Of a stretch of 7,088 nt of DNA, positions 1-6,434 are shown piece after piece. Position 1 is the stretch's first letter. Each line of letters opens with the position of its first letter. Origin of the DNA: an uncultured Lachnospiraceae bacterium (GTDB lineage Bacteria > Bacillota > Clostridia > Lachnospirales > Lachnospiraceae); assembly GCA_902803635.1 (NCBI GenBank), contig CADCQU010000096.1, forward strand, positions 1-7,088, written 5' to 3'. The notes beneath the pieces are model-generated. The model saw only the letters and a list, made by a program, of their open reading frames with translations. It was not told where the DNA came from and made no database searches. The translations under genes were made by a program, and so were the position numbers.

Positions 1-1242
1 AAGCTGCCTTATGTGAGCTTCCGAACGGCGGATGCCTATATGGAGGCGGCAGTTGAGACGGACGAGGCGGTTCTTCGGGAGGAGGGAAGCATCAAGGCCC
101 CCGTGCTGGCAAAGCTCTCCAAGGGGGAGAAGGTGCGGGTGCTCTCCGAGAAGGCGGAGGACGGTTTCTGGAAGGTCGTGGCGGAAAGCGGGCTTTCGGG
201 CTATGTGGAGAACGGGACGCTTTCAGAACAAAAAGAGGTGCGGCGGGAACTGCCAAATGCGCGGGAGTACACGCACCATTTGAAGGAGGGCAAGGTGGTT
301 CTGGCCTTCCACCAGGTGACGGACCAGGCCTCGAACGATGCTCTTCCTTCATATATTAAGGAGGTCGTTGGCGTGACGGACCTTGCGCCGACCTGGTTCT
401 TCCTCGATTCCGAGGAGGGAGCGGTGACGTCGCTGGCCGATGCCAAATACGTGAAGCGGGCGCACAAGAAGGGGCTGGGCGTTTATGCGGTTTTCAACGA
501 CTTTGACGGCACGGTCCGGAGCGGCCGGGCGACGGCCGACGCGCTCTCCTCGTTTACGCGGCGCCAGAAGATGATCCAGACGGTGACGGACAGCGTACTT
601 TCTGTCGAAGCCGATGGCATTTGCCTTGATTTTGAAAATGTCACGCCCCTCTCGGCCCCAGACTACATCGAATTTTTACGCGAGCTCTCTGCCATTTGCC
701 GAAAGGAAGGGCTGGTGCTCTCGGTCTGCAACTACCCGCCGACCTATACGAAGTACTATGACCGGAAACGGCAGGCCGAGGTGGTGGATTATATCATTTG
801 CATGTGTTATGATGAGCACACGAAGGGCTCGGCCAAGGCCGGCTCCGTCGCGTCTTTGCCATTTGTCGAGAGCGGCATCGCGGAGACGTTGCAGGAGGTG
901 CCCGCGGAGCAGCTCATCGCGGCCCTGCCATTTTACACGCGGATCTGGGAGAGCCGGGACGGCGTGGTGACGGATTGCAAAACGGCGGGCATGGCAAATG
1001 CCGCGGCCTACGTGGAGGAGCGCGGCCTTACCCTTACGCGGGATGAGGCGGCCGGGCAGGATTACGCGGTTTTGAAAGAGGGAACAAACGCGACCGAGGT
1101 GTGGCTGGAGAACGGGTACTCCCTGGGGGAGAAGCTTGGGCTTGCAGGGAAGTACGACCTCGGCGGCGTGGCGGTCTGGAAGCTGGGCTTTGAGACTGCG
1201 GATATCTGGACGCTCTTTTTGGAGTATCTGGAAGGCAAATGA
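1..1242 (+). CDS. SH3 domain plus glycoside hydrolase family 18 protein (5' end outside window)
   Basis: The frame is open to the window edge (it reads KLPY before the GTG at 13), so the true start is upstream and any signal peptide or N-terminal domain is not visible. Counting from the GTG at 13, residues about 14-72 form a bacterial SH3 domain, ending in GYVENGTL. Residues about 93-405 are a GH18 TIM barrel. The catalytic segment is DGICLDFE (201-208), with D206 and the presumed acid E208. It is followed by the barrel-strand motif MCYDEH (264-269), PFYTRIW (306-312) and the C-terminal WKLGFETADIW. This matches the YaaH-like branch of GH18, which in Firmicutes acts outside the membrane on peptidoglycan or other N-acetylglucosamine glycans; the exact substrate cannot be read here. 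Residue 204 is Cys where chitinases have Asp and YaaH-like proteins often Asn. The TGA at 1240-1242 is followed 62 bases later by the DivIVA-like gene, probably in the same operon. Family assignment is firm; role is inferred. Confidence 0.88.
   Translation, partial: KLPYVSFRTADAYMEAAVETDEAVLREEGSIKAPVLAKLSKGEKVRVLSEKAEDGFWKVVAESGLSGYVENGTLSEQKEVRRELPNAREYTHHLKEGKVVLAFHQVTDQASNDALPSYIKEVVGVTDLAPTWFFLDSEEGAVTSLADAKYVKRAHKKGLGVYAVFNDFDGTVRSGRATADALSSFTRRQKMIQTVTDSVLSVEADGICLDFENVTPLSAPDYIEFLRELSAICRKEGLVLSVCNYPPTYTKYYDRKRQAEVVDYIICMCYDEHTKGSAKAGSVASLPFVESGIAETLQEVPAEQLIAALPFYTRIWESRDGVVTDCKTAGMANAAAYVEERGLTLTRDEAAGQDYAVLKEGTNATEVWLENGYSLGEKLGLAGKYDLGGVAVWKLGFETADIWTLFLEYLEGK
616..625 (+). repeat. 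Iterated decamer GGCATTTGCC, copy 1
   Basis: Exact copy inside the GH18 gene, read in frame as Gly-Ile-Cys plus one base, lying within the catalytic DGICLDFE segment. One of six exact copies in the window. Confidence 0.6.
993..1002 (-). repeat. Iterated decamer GGCATTTGCC, copy 2 (reverse orientation)
   Basis: Reads GGCAAATGCC on the + strand, inside the GH18 gene, in the frame Met-Ala-Asn-Ala. The frame differs from that of copy 1, so protein sequence alone does not account for the repeat. Confidence 0.6.
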
Positions 1243-1293
1243 GTGACAAATGGAGACCAGTGGCGGGGCCGGCTGGGGAGCGGAAACCGCAGA

Positions 1294-1301
1294 AAGGGGG
1301 A
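1294..1301 (+). promoter_or_regulatory. Ribosome binding site that decides the start of the DivIVA-like gene
   Basis: AAGGGGGA lies three bases before ATG 1305. The alternative in-frame ATG at 1239 overlaps the GH18 stop codon and has only a weak GAAGG before it. Confidence 0.7.
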
Positions 1302-1304
1302 GAC

Positions 1305-2057
1305 ATGTACGACGCAAAGACCTTTAAGACCGCGTTCCGCGGGTTCGAAAAGGGCGAGGTTCTGGAATTTCTGGACAAGAAGGAAAAGGAGGCGCAGGAG
1401 GTCCGCGAACGGATGGAAAAGGAAATCCGCCTGCGGGACAAGGCCATTAACGAGCTCAAGAATCGTCTGACAAGAAAGGAGGACGAGCTGGAGAGGCTGC
1501 GCCAGGAGGTTGAGAAGAAGTATAAACCGTACATCACCAATTATGAGCAGATCGGCGAGCTGGTGTATGAATCGCGGATTAAGAGCGAGAAGGTGATTTC
1601 GGAGGCCCGGGAGGAGGCGGAACGGATCGTGGCGAAGGGCCGCGAGACGGCGGACAAGGCGATGGAGGATGCCGAGTCCAGGGCCAAAAAGCGCACCGAG
1701 GCGGCCGAGACCGTCGTTGCCGAGAAGGTGGCGGAGGGAAAGCGGAAGTACATCCAGGTGCAGAACGAGATGAACACCATCATCGACATCATCAACCAGG
1801 CGCAGCGTCAGTTCATCAAGTCCTACAAGGAGATCCACGAGACCATCCAGAACGTGCCCAACAAGCTCTACGAAAGCGAGCTCATGGAACGGATCGAGAA
1901 GGAGGCCGCGGAGGCGATGGCGGGCCAGCCCGAGCCGAAGCCGGTGGACAGCGCGTCGGATGCCGACGAGGACTTCGCCCTTTTGGACGACGATTTCGAC
2001 CTCTTTGTGAGCCGCATCCGCCAGGAAGGCGGCGGAACCGGGAAGGTGAGCGAATAA
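1305..2057 (+). CDS. DivIVA-like coiled-coil protein
   Basis: A 250-residue protein from ATG 1305. The N-terminal segment, with its FKTAFRGFEKGEVLEFLD motif (residues 7-24), fits the DivIVA/GpsB membrane-binding domain, whose usual form is an F-x-x-x-x-RGY/F-x-x-x-E-V-x-x-F-L-D pattern. Residues about 25-75 and 88-150 are charged heptad-like coiled coil rich in Glu, Lys, Arg and Ala. A further helical stretch (about 150-200) precedes a Pro-rich linker and a very acidic tail near 210-235 (DADEDFALLDDDFDLF). There is no signal peptide or membrane helix, so it should be cytoplasmic and, by family, gather at curved membrane or the septum to recruit partners; which partner is unknown. The in-frame ATG at 1239 would add 22 residues with no family likeness (Gly, Pro and Lys rich), so I prefer 1305. 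It lies between the GH18 gene and sua5 in a tight cluster. It could also be a general coiled-coil protein of the ATP synthase B type, but the N-terminal motif argues for DivIVA. Confidence 0.8.
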   Translation: MYDAKTFKTAFRGFEKGEVLEFLDKKEKEAQEVRERMEKEIRLRDKAINELKNRLTRKEDELERLRQEVEKKYKPYITNYEQIGELVYESRIKSEKVISEAREEAERIVAKGRETADKAMEDAESRAKKRTEAAETVVAEKVAEGKRKYIQVQNEMNTIIDIINQAQRQFIKSYKEIHETIQNVPNKLYESELMERIEKEAAEAMAGQPEPKPVDSASDADEDFALLDDDFDLFVSRIRQEGGGTGKVSE

Positions 2058-2060
2058 GAC

Positions 2061-2066
2061 GGGGGA
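2061..2066 (+). promoter_or_regulatory. Ribosome binding site that decides the sua5 start
   Basis: GGGGGA sits six bases before ATG 2073. A TTG two codons upstream (2067) abuts this site directly, so it is not a plausible start. Confidence 0.65.
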
Positions 2067-2072
2067 TTGCGT

Positions 2073-3152
2073 ATGGAGGAAGAGGAAAAACGGACGGTGG
2101 AAACCGCATTTGTCAGGGTGGACCGTGAAAATCCGGATGCCGCGACGATGGCCCTTGCGGGCGAGATCATCCGGCAGGGGGGGCTTGTGGCCTTTCCCAC
2201 GGAGACGGTCTACGGGCTTGGCGGGGACGCGCTGAACCCGGATGCTTCCCGGAAGATATACGCCGCCAAGGGGCGGCCCTCGGACAACCCCCTTATCGTC
2301 CACATCGCGGACATGGAGGCACTTGCCCCGATTGCGGCGGAGGTGCCTGAGGCCGCACGGCGGCTTGCGGCTGCGTTCTGGCCTGGCCCGCTGACGATGA
2401 TTTTTCCGAAGACGGATCTCGTGCCCACTGCGACCAGCGGTGGGCTTTCCACCGTAGCGGTACGGATGCCGAACCATCCGGTTGCCCTCGCCCTTATCCG
2501 CGCTTCCGGCGGCTATATCGCGGCCCCCTCGGCAAATGCCTCCGGCCGGCCGAGTCCGACGCGGGCGGAGCACGTTCGCGAGGACCTAAATGGGCGTATC
2601 GATATGATTTTGGACGGCGGGCCGGTGGAGATTGGCCTGGAGTCGACGATCGTGGATTTTACCGAGGACGTGCCGATGGTCCTTCGCCCTGGTTTTGTGA
2701 ATCTGCAAATGCTGCGGGACGTGCTTGGCGAGGTGCGGACGGACCCCGCGATTTTGGATGCAAATGCGGGGAAGAACCTCCGGCCAAGGGCTCCGGGGAT
2801 GCGCTACCGGCATTACGCGCCGAAGGCCCCGCTTCTTATCGTGGAGGGGCCGGCGGAGAGGGTGACGGAGAGGATCAACTGCCTTGCCGCGGAGGACGTG
2901 GCGCGGGGGCTTTCGGTTGGGATTATCGCGGCGGCGGAGACCGCGGGGCTTTACCCGGTGGGGCGCGTGCGCGACATTGGCAGCCGAAGCACCGACGAGG
3001 AGATCGCGCGGCATTTGTTTGAGGTGCTGCGGGACTTTGACGAGGAGGGCGTGGATAAGATATATTCGGAGGCATTTGATACGCCGCGTCTCGGAATGGC
3101 GATAATGAACCGGCTCCTCCGCGCGGCGGGGCATCGGGTGCTGGAGGTGTAA
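2073..3152 (+). CDS. sua5: L-threonylcarbamoyladenylate synthase (Sua5/YwlC type)
   Basis: This enzyme condenses L-threonine, bicarbonate and ATP into threonylcarbamoyl-AMP, the donor for the t6A37 modification of ANN-decoding tRNAs; transfer is then done by the TsaD complex, not seen in this window. The protein has 359 residues from ATG 2073. The YrdC domain spans about residues 20-205: the PTETVYGLGG segment (42-51), KGRPSDNPL (66-74), WPGPLT (103-108), the SAN signature in PSANASGRPSPT (152-163), and GGPVEIGLESTIVDF (182-196). A linker contains the conserved PGMRYRHYAPKAPL (241-254). A C-terminal Sua5 domain (about 255-359) follows and ends with a typical DTPRLGMAIMNRLLRAA helix. Length and domain order match the long Sua5/YwlC form and not the short TsaC/YrdC. 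The gene begins 15 bases after the DivIVA-like gene. Its last codons carry the ribosome binding site of the next gene, which suggests translational coupling. All signature residues are present, so it should be active. Confidence 0.96.
   Translation: MEEEEKRTVETAFVRVDRENPDAATMALAGEIIRQGGLVAFPTETVYGLGGDALNPDASRKIYAAKGRPSDNPLIVHIADMEALAPIAAEVPEAARRLAAAFWPGPLTMIFPKTDLVPTATSGGLSTVAVRMPNHPVALALIRASGGYIAAPSANASGRPSPTRAEHVREDLNGRIDMILDGGPVEIGLESTIVDFTEDVPMVLRPGFVNLQMLRDVLGEVRTDPAILDANAGKNLRPRAPGMRYRHYAPKAPLLIVEGPAERVTERINCLAAEDVARGLSVGIIAAAETAGLYPVGRVRDIGSRSTDEEIARHLFEVLRDFDEEGVDKIYSEAFDTPRLGMAIMNRLLRAAGHRVLEV
2531..2540 (-). repeat. Iterated decamer GGCATTTGCC, copy 3 (reverse orientation)
   Basis: Reads GGCAAATGCC on the + strand and encodes the Ser-Ala-Asn signature of Sua5. 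This copy could be explained partly by protein constraint, though not its codon choice (GCA Ala is uncommon here against GCG and GCC). Confidence 0.55.
3143..3148 (+). promoter_or_regulatory. Ribosome binding site of the ATP-grasp gene, inside the sua5 end
   Basis: GGAGGT lies seven bases before ATG 3156 and overlaps the last codons of sua5. This suggests that the two genes are translated together. Confidence 0.7.
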
Positions 3153-3155
3153 GGT

Positions 3156-4217
3156 ATGGGATTATTTAAGAAGGGTCTGGAGAAGGCCGGGGATTTTTAT
3201 GACTGGCGGCGGCGGGTCTGGAAGGCGAAGAATGAGTACGGCGTCCCGAAGGCGACGAAGGTAAAGTATGCCCTCAAGGGCTTTACGCCGAACGAGGTGG
3301 TCTGGTTCGATCTGGCCAACAACGATTACCGGGACTATATTTCTGACAGCGAGCGCCTGCGCTCCCGCGAGATCAACGGCATTTACAAGACCATCCTCGA
3401 CGACAAATTGCTCTTCGAGGAGATTTTCCGCCAGTACGTGCGGGTGCCGAAGATTTACGCCTGGATTTCCGACGGCGAGGTGTACGGCATGCACGGGACC
3501 GAGGTCGATACGGCGACCTTCATCCGCTTCCTCCGAAAGGTCGGCAGGTCCGTCCTCAAATGGGAGAATGGCTACGAGGGGAAGGGAACCTTCGTTATTG
3601 TTGCCCGGGAGGACGGAAGCTTTCTCGTGAGCGGCGAGGAGATGGATTCGAAGGCCGTGCGGCGGCTTCTTAAAGGGAAGGGAAGCTCCATTCTCTGCGA
3701 ATATATGCAGCAGGGGGCATTTGCCGATTCCCTGTATCCGGAAGCCGTGAACACCCTGCGGATTGTCTGCGCGAAAAAGAAGGGCGAGCGGCACGTCCAC
3801 ATCGTGGGCGCGGTGCAGCGCATCGGCAACGAGAAGAGCAAGCCCGTGGACAACGTATCCGCCGGGGCGATTTCGTGCCGCGTGGATCTGGAGACGGGGA
3901 CGCTCGGGAAGGGCGTCGTCGCCAAGAGCGAGCATACCGGCGAGGGCGTGACCTACTTTGAGACGCATCCGGATACCGGGGCGCAGCTGGAAGGAAGGGT
4001 TATCCCAGGCTGGCAGGAGCTGAAGGCGGCCATCGTGGAGCTGACCGAAAGGTTCCCGTACCTTGGGCTCGTGGGCTGGGACGTGCTCCTGACCGACGAG
4101 GGCTTCTGCGTGATCGAGGGAAATGCCTCCGCCGGCTGCGTAATGTTCCAGATGGACGGCGGCGTGCGTGATGGCGAGATCGGGGACATCTACCGAAGCT
4201 ACGGGATTATCAAGTAA
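3156..4217 (+). CDS. ATP-grasp family protein, sugar-transfer-associated type
   Basis: A 353-residue soluble protein. Residues about 80-350 have ATP-grasp architecture: LDDKLLFEEIF (81-91), a core Lys with a glycine loop (K135, GYEGKGT 139-145), the hinge strand SILCEYMQQ (178-186), NTLRIV (199-204), VDNVSAGAI (231-239), HPDTGAQLEGRVIPGWQEL (271-289), GWDVLLTD (307-314) and VIEGNASAG (319-327). D309, E321 and N323 are the likely metal and ATP ligands. The HPDTG and GWQE segments are characteristic of the sugar-transfer-associated ATP-grasp group (PF14397, assigned from memory). ATP-grasp enzymes join a carboxylate to an amine or other nucleophile through an acyl phosphate. The substrate of this group is not established, and its members often sit beside exopolysaccharide or capsule genes. 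Here there are no glycosyltransferases nearby: the gene follows sua5 by three bases and precedes dCMP deaminase by twelve. The first 60 residues are basic then aromatic and not part of the grasp fold. The fold is confident; the function is unknown. Confidence 0.82.
   Translation: MGLFKKGLEKAGDFYDWRRRVWKAKNEYGVPKATKVKYALKGFTPNEVVWFDLANNDYRDYISDSERLRSREINGIYKTILDDKLLFEEIFRQYVRVPKIYAWISDGEVYGMHGTEVDTATFIRFLRKVGRSVLKWENGYEGKGTFVIVAREDGSFLVSGEEMDSKAVRRLLKGKGSSILCEYMQQGAFADSLYPEAVNTLRIVCAKKKGERHVHIVGAVQRIGNEKSKPVDNVSAGAISCRVDLETGTLGKGVVAKSEHTGEGVTYFETHPDTGAQLEGRVIPGWQELKAAIVELTERFPYLGLVGWDVLLTDEGFCVIEGNASAGCVMFQMDGGVRDGEIGDIYRSYGIIK
3717..3726 (+). repeat. Iterated decamer GGCATTTGCC, copy 4
   Basis: Inside the ATP-grasp gene, read in the frame Ala-Phe-Ala. 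It is followed by GA, as at copies 5 and 6, suggesting a longer consensus GGCATTTGCCGA. Confidence 0.6.
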
Positions 4218-4229
4218 CAGGGGTGAAGC

Positions 4230-4727
4230 ATGGCGGAGATGGTGTTTAAACGCAGGGATTATATCAGCTGGGACGAGTATTTCATGGGGGTCGCGTACCT
4301 GAGCGGGCTTCGCTCGAAGGATCCCAACACGCCCGTCGGGGCGTGCATCGTCAGCGAGGACAACAAGATCCTCTCGATGGGCTACAACGGCTTCCCGAAG
4401 GGCTGCTCGGACGACGAGTTCCCGTGGGCGCGGGAGGGCGACGACATGCTGGAGAAGAAGTACGCCTATGTCACCCACAGCGAGCTCAACGCGATTTTGA
4501 ATTATCGCGGCGGCAGCCTTGATGGGGCGAAGGTGTACGTCTCGCTGTTTCCGTGCAACGAGTGCGCGAAGGCCATTATCCAGGCCGGCATTCGCACGGT
4601 CGTCTACGACAGTGACAAATACGCCAATACGCCGTCGACGATTGCCTCGAAGCGGATGTTCGATGCCGCCGGGGTGCGGTATTATCAGTACCAGCACACG
4701 GGACGGAAGGTAGAGCTGGAGCTGTAA
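4230..4727 (+). CDS. Deoxycytidylate (dCMP) deaminase
   Basis: A zinc hydrolase that converts dCMP to dUMP, the precursor for thymidylate synthase; cytoplasmic. The protein has 165 residues, normal for the family. The zinc site is visible as HSELNA (H83, catalytic E85) and PCNECAKAIIQAGI (C109, C112). Upstream lie YFMGVAYLSGLRSKDP (17-32) and VGACIVSEDNKILSMGYNGFPKGCSDDEFPW (36-66); the GYNGxPxGCS loop is the region that holds the dCTP/dTTP effector in known allosteric dCMP deaminases, so feedback control is plausible. From memory, the sequence tracks human DCTD closely in these blocks (YFMAVAFLS, RSKDP, VGACIV, YNGMPNGCSDD, FPCNECAK). It also belongs to the broader ComEB/dCMP deaminase family found in Firmicutes. 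The ribosome binding site AGGGGTG ends about four bases before the ATG. The gene follows the ATP-grasp gene by twelve bases and is the last of the tightly spaced block. A riboflavin-type or cytidine deaminase is unlikely given the full dCMP signature. Confidence 0.93.
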   Translation: MAEMVFKRRDYISWDEYFMGVAYLSGLRSKDPNTPVGACIVSEDNKILSMGYNGFPKGCSDDEFPWAREGDDMLEKKYAYVTHSELNAILNYRGGSLDGAKVYVSLFPCNECAKAIIQAGIRTVVYDSDKYANTPSTIASKRMFDAAGVRYYQYQHTGRKVELEL

Positions 4728-4755
4728 AGTTTTTGCAAAAGAAAGACAAGAATCT

Positions 4756-4765
4756 GGCATTTGCC
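4756..4765 (+). repeat. Iterated decamer GGCATTTGCC, copy 5 (intergenic)
   Basis: Exact copy outside coding sequence, followed by GA. Together with copy 6 it shows that the motif is not produced by codon choice alone. Confidence 0.65.
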
Positions 4766-4806
4766 GAAGAAAGAAGGAAGGTGCCGGGCCGCAAAAGGCG
4801 GCGGAC

Positions 4807-4816
4807 GGCATTTGCC
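4807..4816 (+). repeat. Iterated decamer GGCATTTGCC, copy 6 (intergenic)
   Basis: Exact copy 51 bases downstream of copy 5 in the same orientation, also followed by GA. It lies 30 bases before the proS start. Confidence 0.65.
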
Positions 4817-4845
4817 GATAAATAAAAGAAGGGACGGAGAGAAAA

Positions 4846-6291
4846 ATGGCTGCAGATAAGAAGCTTGTGGAAGCAATCACGGCGCGTGACGTGGATTTTG
4901 CACAGTGGTATACGGACGTGGTGAAGAAGGCGGAGCTGACCGGGTACACCTCGGTCAAGGGCTGCATGGTCTTTAAGCCGGCGGGCTACGCGATCTGGGA
5001 GAATATCCGGAACGAGCTCGACCGCCGTTTCAAGGAGACGGGCGTGGAAAATGTCTACCTGCCGATGTTCATCCCGGAGGGGCTGTTGCAGAAGGAGAAG
5101 GACCATGTGGAGGGCTTCGCGCCGGAGGTGGCGTGGGTGACCCAGGGCGGACTTACGCCCCTGCAGGAGAAAATGTGCGTGCGGCCGACGTCCGAGACGC
5201 TCTTCTGCGACCTCTACCAGAAGGATATCCAGTCCTACCGCGACCTGCCGAAGCTCTACAACCAGTGGTGCTCGGTCGTGCGCTGGGAGAAGACCACCCG
5301 CCCGTTCCTCCGCTCCCGCGAATTCCTGTGGCAGGAGGGGCACACCGCCCACGCCACGGCGGAAGAGGCCGAGGAGAGGACCGTGCAGATGCTGAACGTT
5401 TACGCGGATTTCCTGGAGGACTTCCTCGCGATTCCGGTCGTACGGGGCCGCAAGACCGACAAGGAGAAATTTGCCGGGGCCGAGGCGACCTACACCATCG
5501 AGGCGCTCATGCACGACGGCAAGGCGCTGCAGTCCGGAACCTCCCACAACTTCGGCGACGGCTTCGCGAAGGCATTTGACATTCAGTTTACGGATAAGGA
5601 CAATACTTTAAAATATGTACACCAGACCTCCTGGGGCATGACGACCCGCCTCATCGGAGCCATCATCATGGTACACGGCGACGATTCGGGGCTTGTCCTG
5701 CCGCCGAAGGTCGCGCCGACGCAGTGCGTGGTGATTCCGATCCGCCAGAAGGCCGAGGGAATCCTGGAGGCCTCGCAGAAGGTGGCGGAGGCCCTGAAGG
5801 TTGCCGGCATCCGGGCGAAGGTCGACGAGACGGACCGCTCGCCGGGCTGGAAGTTCGCGGACCAGGAAATGCGCGGCTTCCCGATGCGCATCGAGCTCGG
5901 CCCGAAGGACCTGGAGCGGGGCGTTTGCGTGCTTGTCCGCCGCGACACCCGCGAGAAGCTGGAGGTCGCCATCGAGAACGTGGCCGAGGAGTCCGCAAAG
6001 CTCCTTTCGGCGATTCAGAAGGATATGCTGGAGCGTGCGCGTGCCTTCCGCGAGGAGCACACCTACGTCGCCGACAATTACGGCGAATTCCGTGACATCG
6101 CCGACAACAAGCCGGGCTTCATCAAGGCCTACTGGTGCGGCGACGTGGCCTGCGAGGATACGATCAAGGCCGATACCACCTGCACGTCGCGGTGCATGCC
6201 CTTTGGCGAGCAGGGCGAGGTCGAGGGGAACCGCTGCATCTGCTGCGGGAAACCCGCGAAGGCGCTTGTTTACTGGGGGAAGGCGTATTAA
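4846..6291 (+). CDS. proS: Prolyl-tRNA synthetase, short archaeal/eukaryote-type
   Basis: Charges tRNA-Pro with proline in the cytoplasm. The protein has 481 residues, the usual length for the type without the bacterial editing insert. Class II motif 1 lies around residues 44-77 ([11 protein letters not shown] to YLPMFIP). The proline site includes RPTSETLF (113-120). Motif 2 is [16 protein letters not shown] (154-169). [16 protein letters not shown] (231-246) follows. Motif 3 is [24 protein letters not shown] (264-287), with R268 as the ATP-binding Arg. An anticodon-binding domain (about 290-400) has [25 protein letters not shown]. The C-terminal zinc-type domain (about 405-481) has Cys at 431, 436, 446, 450, 464, 466 and 467 and ends in Tyr, as this type does. 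This form is absent from the standard E. coli pattern but common in Clostridia and some other bacteria. The start is supported by GGAGAG ending four bases before the ATG. It probably has its own leader, since it lies 118 bases after the preceding gene. Confidence 0.97.
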   Translation: MAADKKLVEAITARDVDFAQWYTDVVKKAELTGYTSVKGCMVFKPAGYAIWENIRNELDRRFKETGVENVYLPMFIPEGLLQKEKDHVEGFAPEVAWVTQGGLTPLQEKMCVRPTSETLFCDLYQKDIQSYRDLPKLYNQWCSVVRWEKTTRPFLRSREFLWQEGHTAHATAEEAEERTVQMLNVYADFLEDFLAIPVVRGRKTDKEKFAGAEATYTIEALMHDGKALQSGTSHNFGDGFAKAFDIQFTDKDNTLKYVHQTSWGMTTRLIGAIIMVHGDDSGLVLPPKVAPTQCVVIPIRQKAEGILEASQKVAEALKVAGIRAKVDETDRSPGWKFADQEMRGFPMRIELGPKDLERGVCVLVRRDTREKLEVAIENVAEESAKLLSAIQKDMLERARAFREEHTYVADNYGEFRDIADNKPGFIKAYWCGDVACEDTIKADTTCTSRCMPFGEQGEVEGNRCICCGKPAKALVYWGKAY

Positions 6292-6311
6292 TTCTCTTTG
6301 GAAAGCGTCGA

Positions 6312-6352
6312 TTTCGGATTATACGGCCGAAAAACGGGGGTCGAATCCGAGA
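6312..6352 (+). repeat. Stem-loop repeat A in the proS-cca gap
   Basis: TTTCGGATT (6312-6320) pairs with AATCCGAGA (6344-6352): nine pairs, one of them a T-G wobble. The 23-base loop carries GGCCGAAAAACGGGGGT (6325-6341). The same stem and loop recur 64 bases downstream. No T run follows, so this copy is not a terminator. Confidence 0.6.
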
Positions 6353-6373
6353 GGGAAGGGTAGTTGGAGGCGG

Positions 6374-6418
6374 AAAATCGGATCGGGAGGCCGAAAAAGG
6401 GGGTTCCTATCCGAGTTT
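6374..6418 (+). repeat. Stem-loop repeat B in the proS-cca gap
   Basis: TCGGAT (6378-6383) pairs with ATCCGA (6409-6414). Outside this, AAA (6374-6376) pairs with TTT (6416-6418) across one mismatch. Inside, GGGA (6385-6388) pairs with TTCC (6404-6407). The loop GGCCGAAAAAGGGGG matches repeat A with one base missing. The short TTT could make it a weak proS terminator, but the cca ribosome binding site begins only three bases later, so a cca leader element is equally possible. Confidence 0.6.
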
Positions 6419-6420
6419 GT

Positions 6421-6430
6421 AAAGGAGGGG
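6421..6430 (+). promoter_or_regulatory. Ribosome binding site of cca
   Basis: AAAGGAGGGG is the strongest ribosome binding site in the window. It lies four bases before ATG 6435 and three bases after the stem of repeat B, so the hairpin could affect access to it. Confidence 0.75.
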
Positions 6431-6434
6431 CGGG

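Larger units (their letters stand above)
4728..4845 (+). other. Gap before proS with two copies of the iterated decamer
   Basis: This 118-base gap begins with a perfect palindrome TTTTGCAAAA (4731-4740). It contains two direct copies of GGCATTTGCCGA 51 bases apart. Between them is a small GC stem, GCCGC/GCGGC with a five-base loop (about 4788-4802). The stem is not followed by a T run, so it is not a convincing terminator. I see no convincing -35/-10 pair and no T-box signature. The proS ribosome binding site GGAGAG (4836-4841) is at the end. Confidence 0.5.

Noticed and set aside
676..2573. Long minus-strand open frames opposite the GH18, DivIVA-like and sua5 genes (up to about 500 codons)
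   Set aside because: They are Arg/Pro/His-rich shadows made by GC-rich codon use on the opposite strand. They have no recognisable domains, and they cover genes with clear family signatures.
4788..4802. Possible terminator: GCCGC/GCGGC hairpin before proS
   Set aside because: It has only five base pairs and no T run afterwards, so it is not a standard intrinsic terminator.
4727..4825. A start-less open frame through the proS leader, in which both decamers would read Ala-Phe-Ala
   Set aside because: There is no start codon with a ribosome binding site, the product would be very short and basic, and an open frame of this length is expected where TAA/TAG/TGA are rare.
4728..4845. T-box leader upstream of proS
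   Set aside because: The gap is too short. I found no AGGGTGGNACCGCG-like T-box sequence, specifier loop or following terminator.
3162..4967. A 601-codon minus-strand open frame opposite the ATP-grasp and dCMP deaminase genes
   Set aside because: It spans two well-supported + strand genes and their gap, and its translation looks like antisense composition with no motifs.
6336..6351. tRNA remnant: GGGGGTCGAATCCGAG resembles a T-arm
   Set aside because: There is no acceptor stem, D-arm or anticodon arm around it, and the tandem copy at 6399-6415 departs from the T-loop. The likeness is best explained by the stem-loop repeat.
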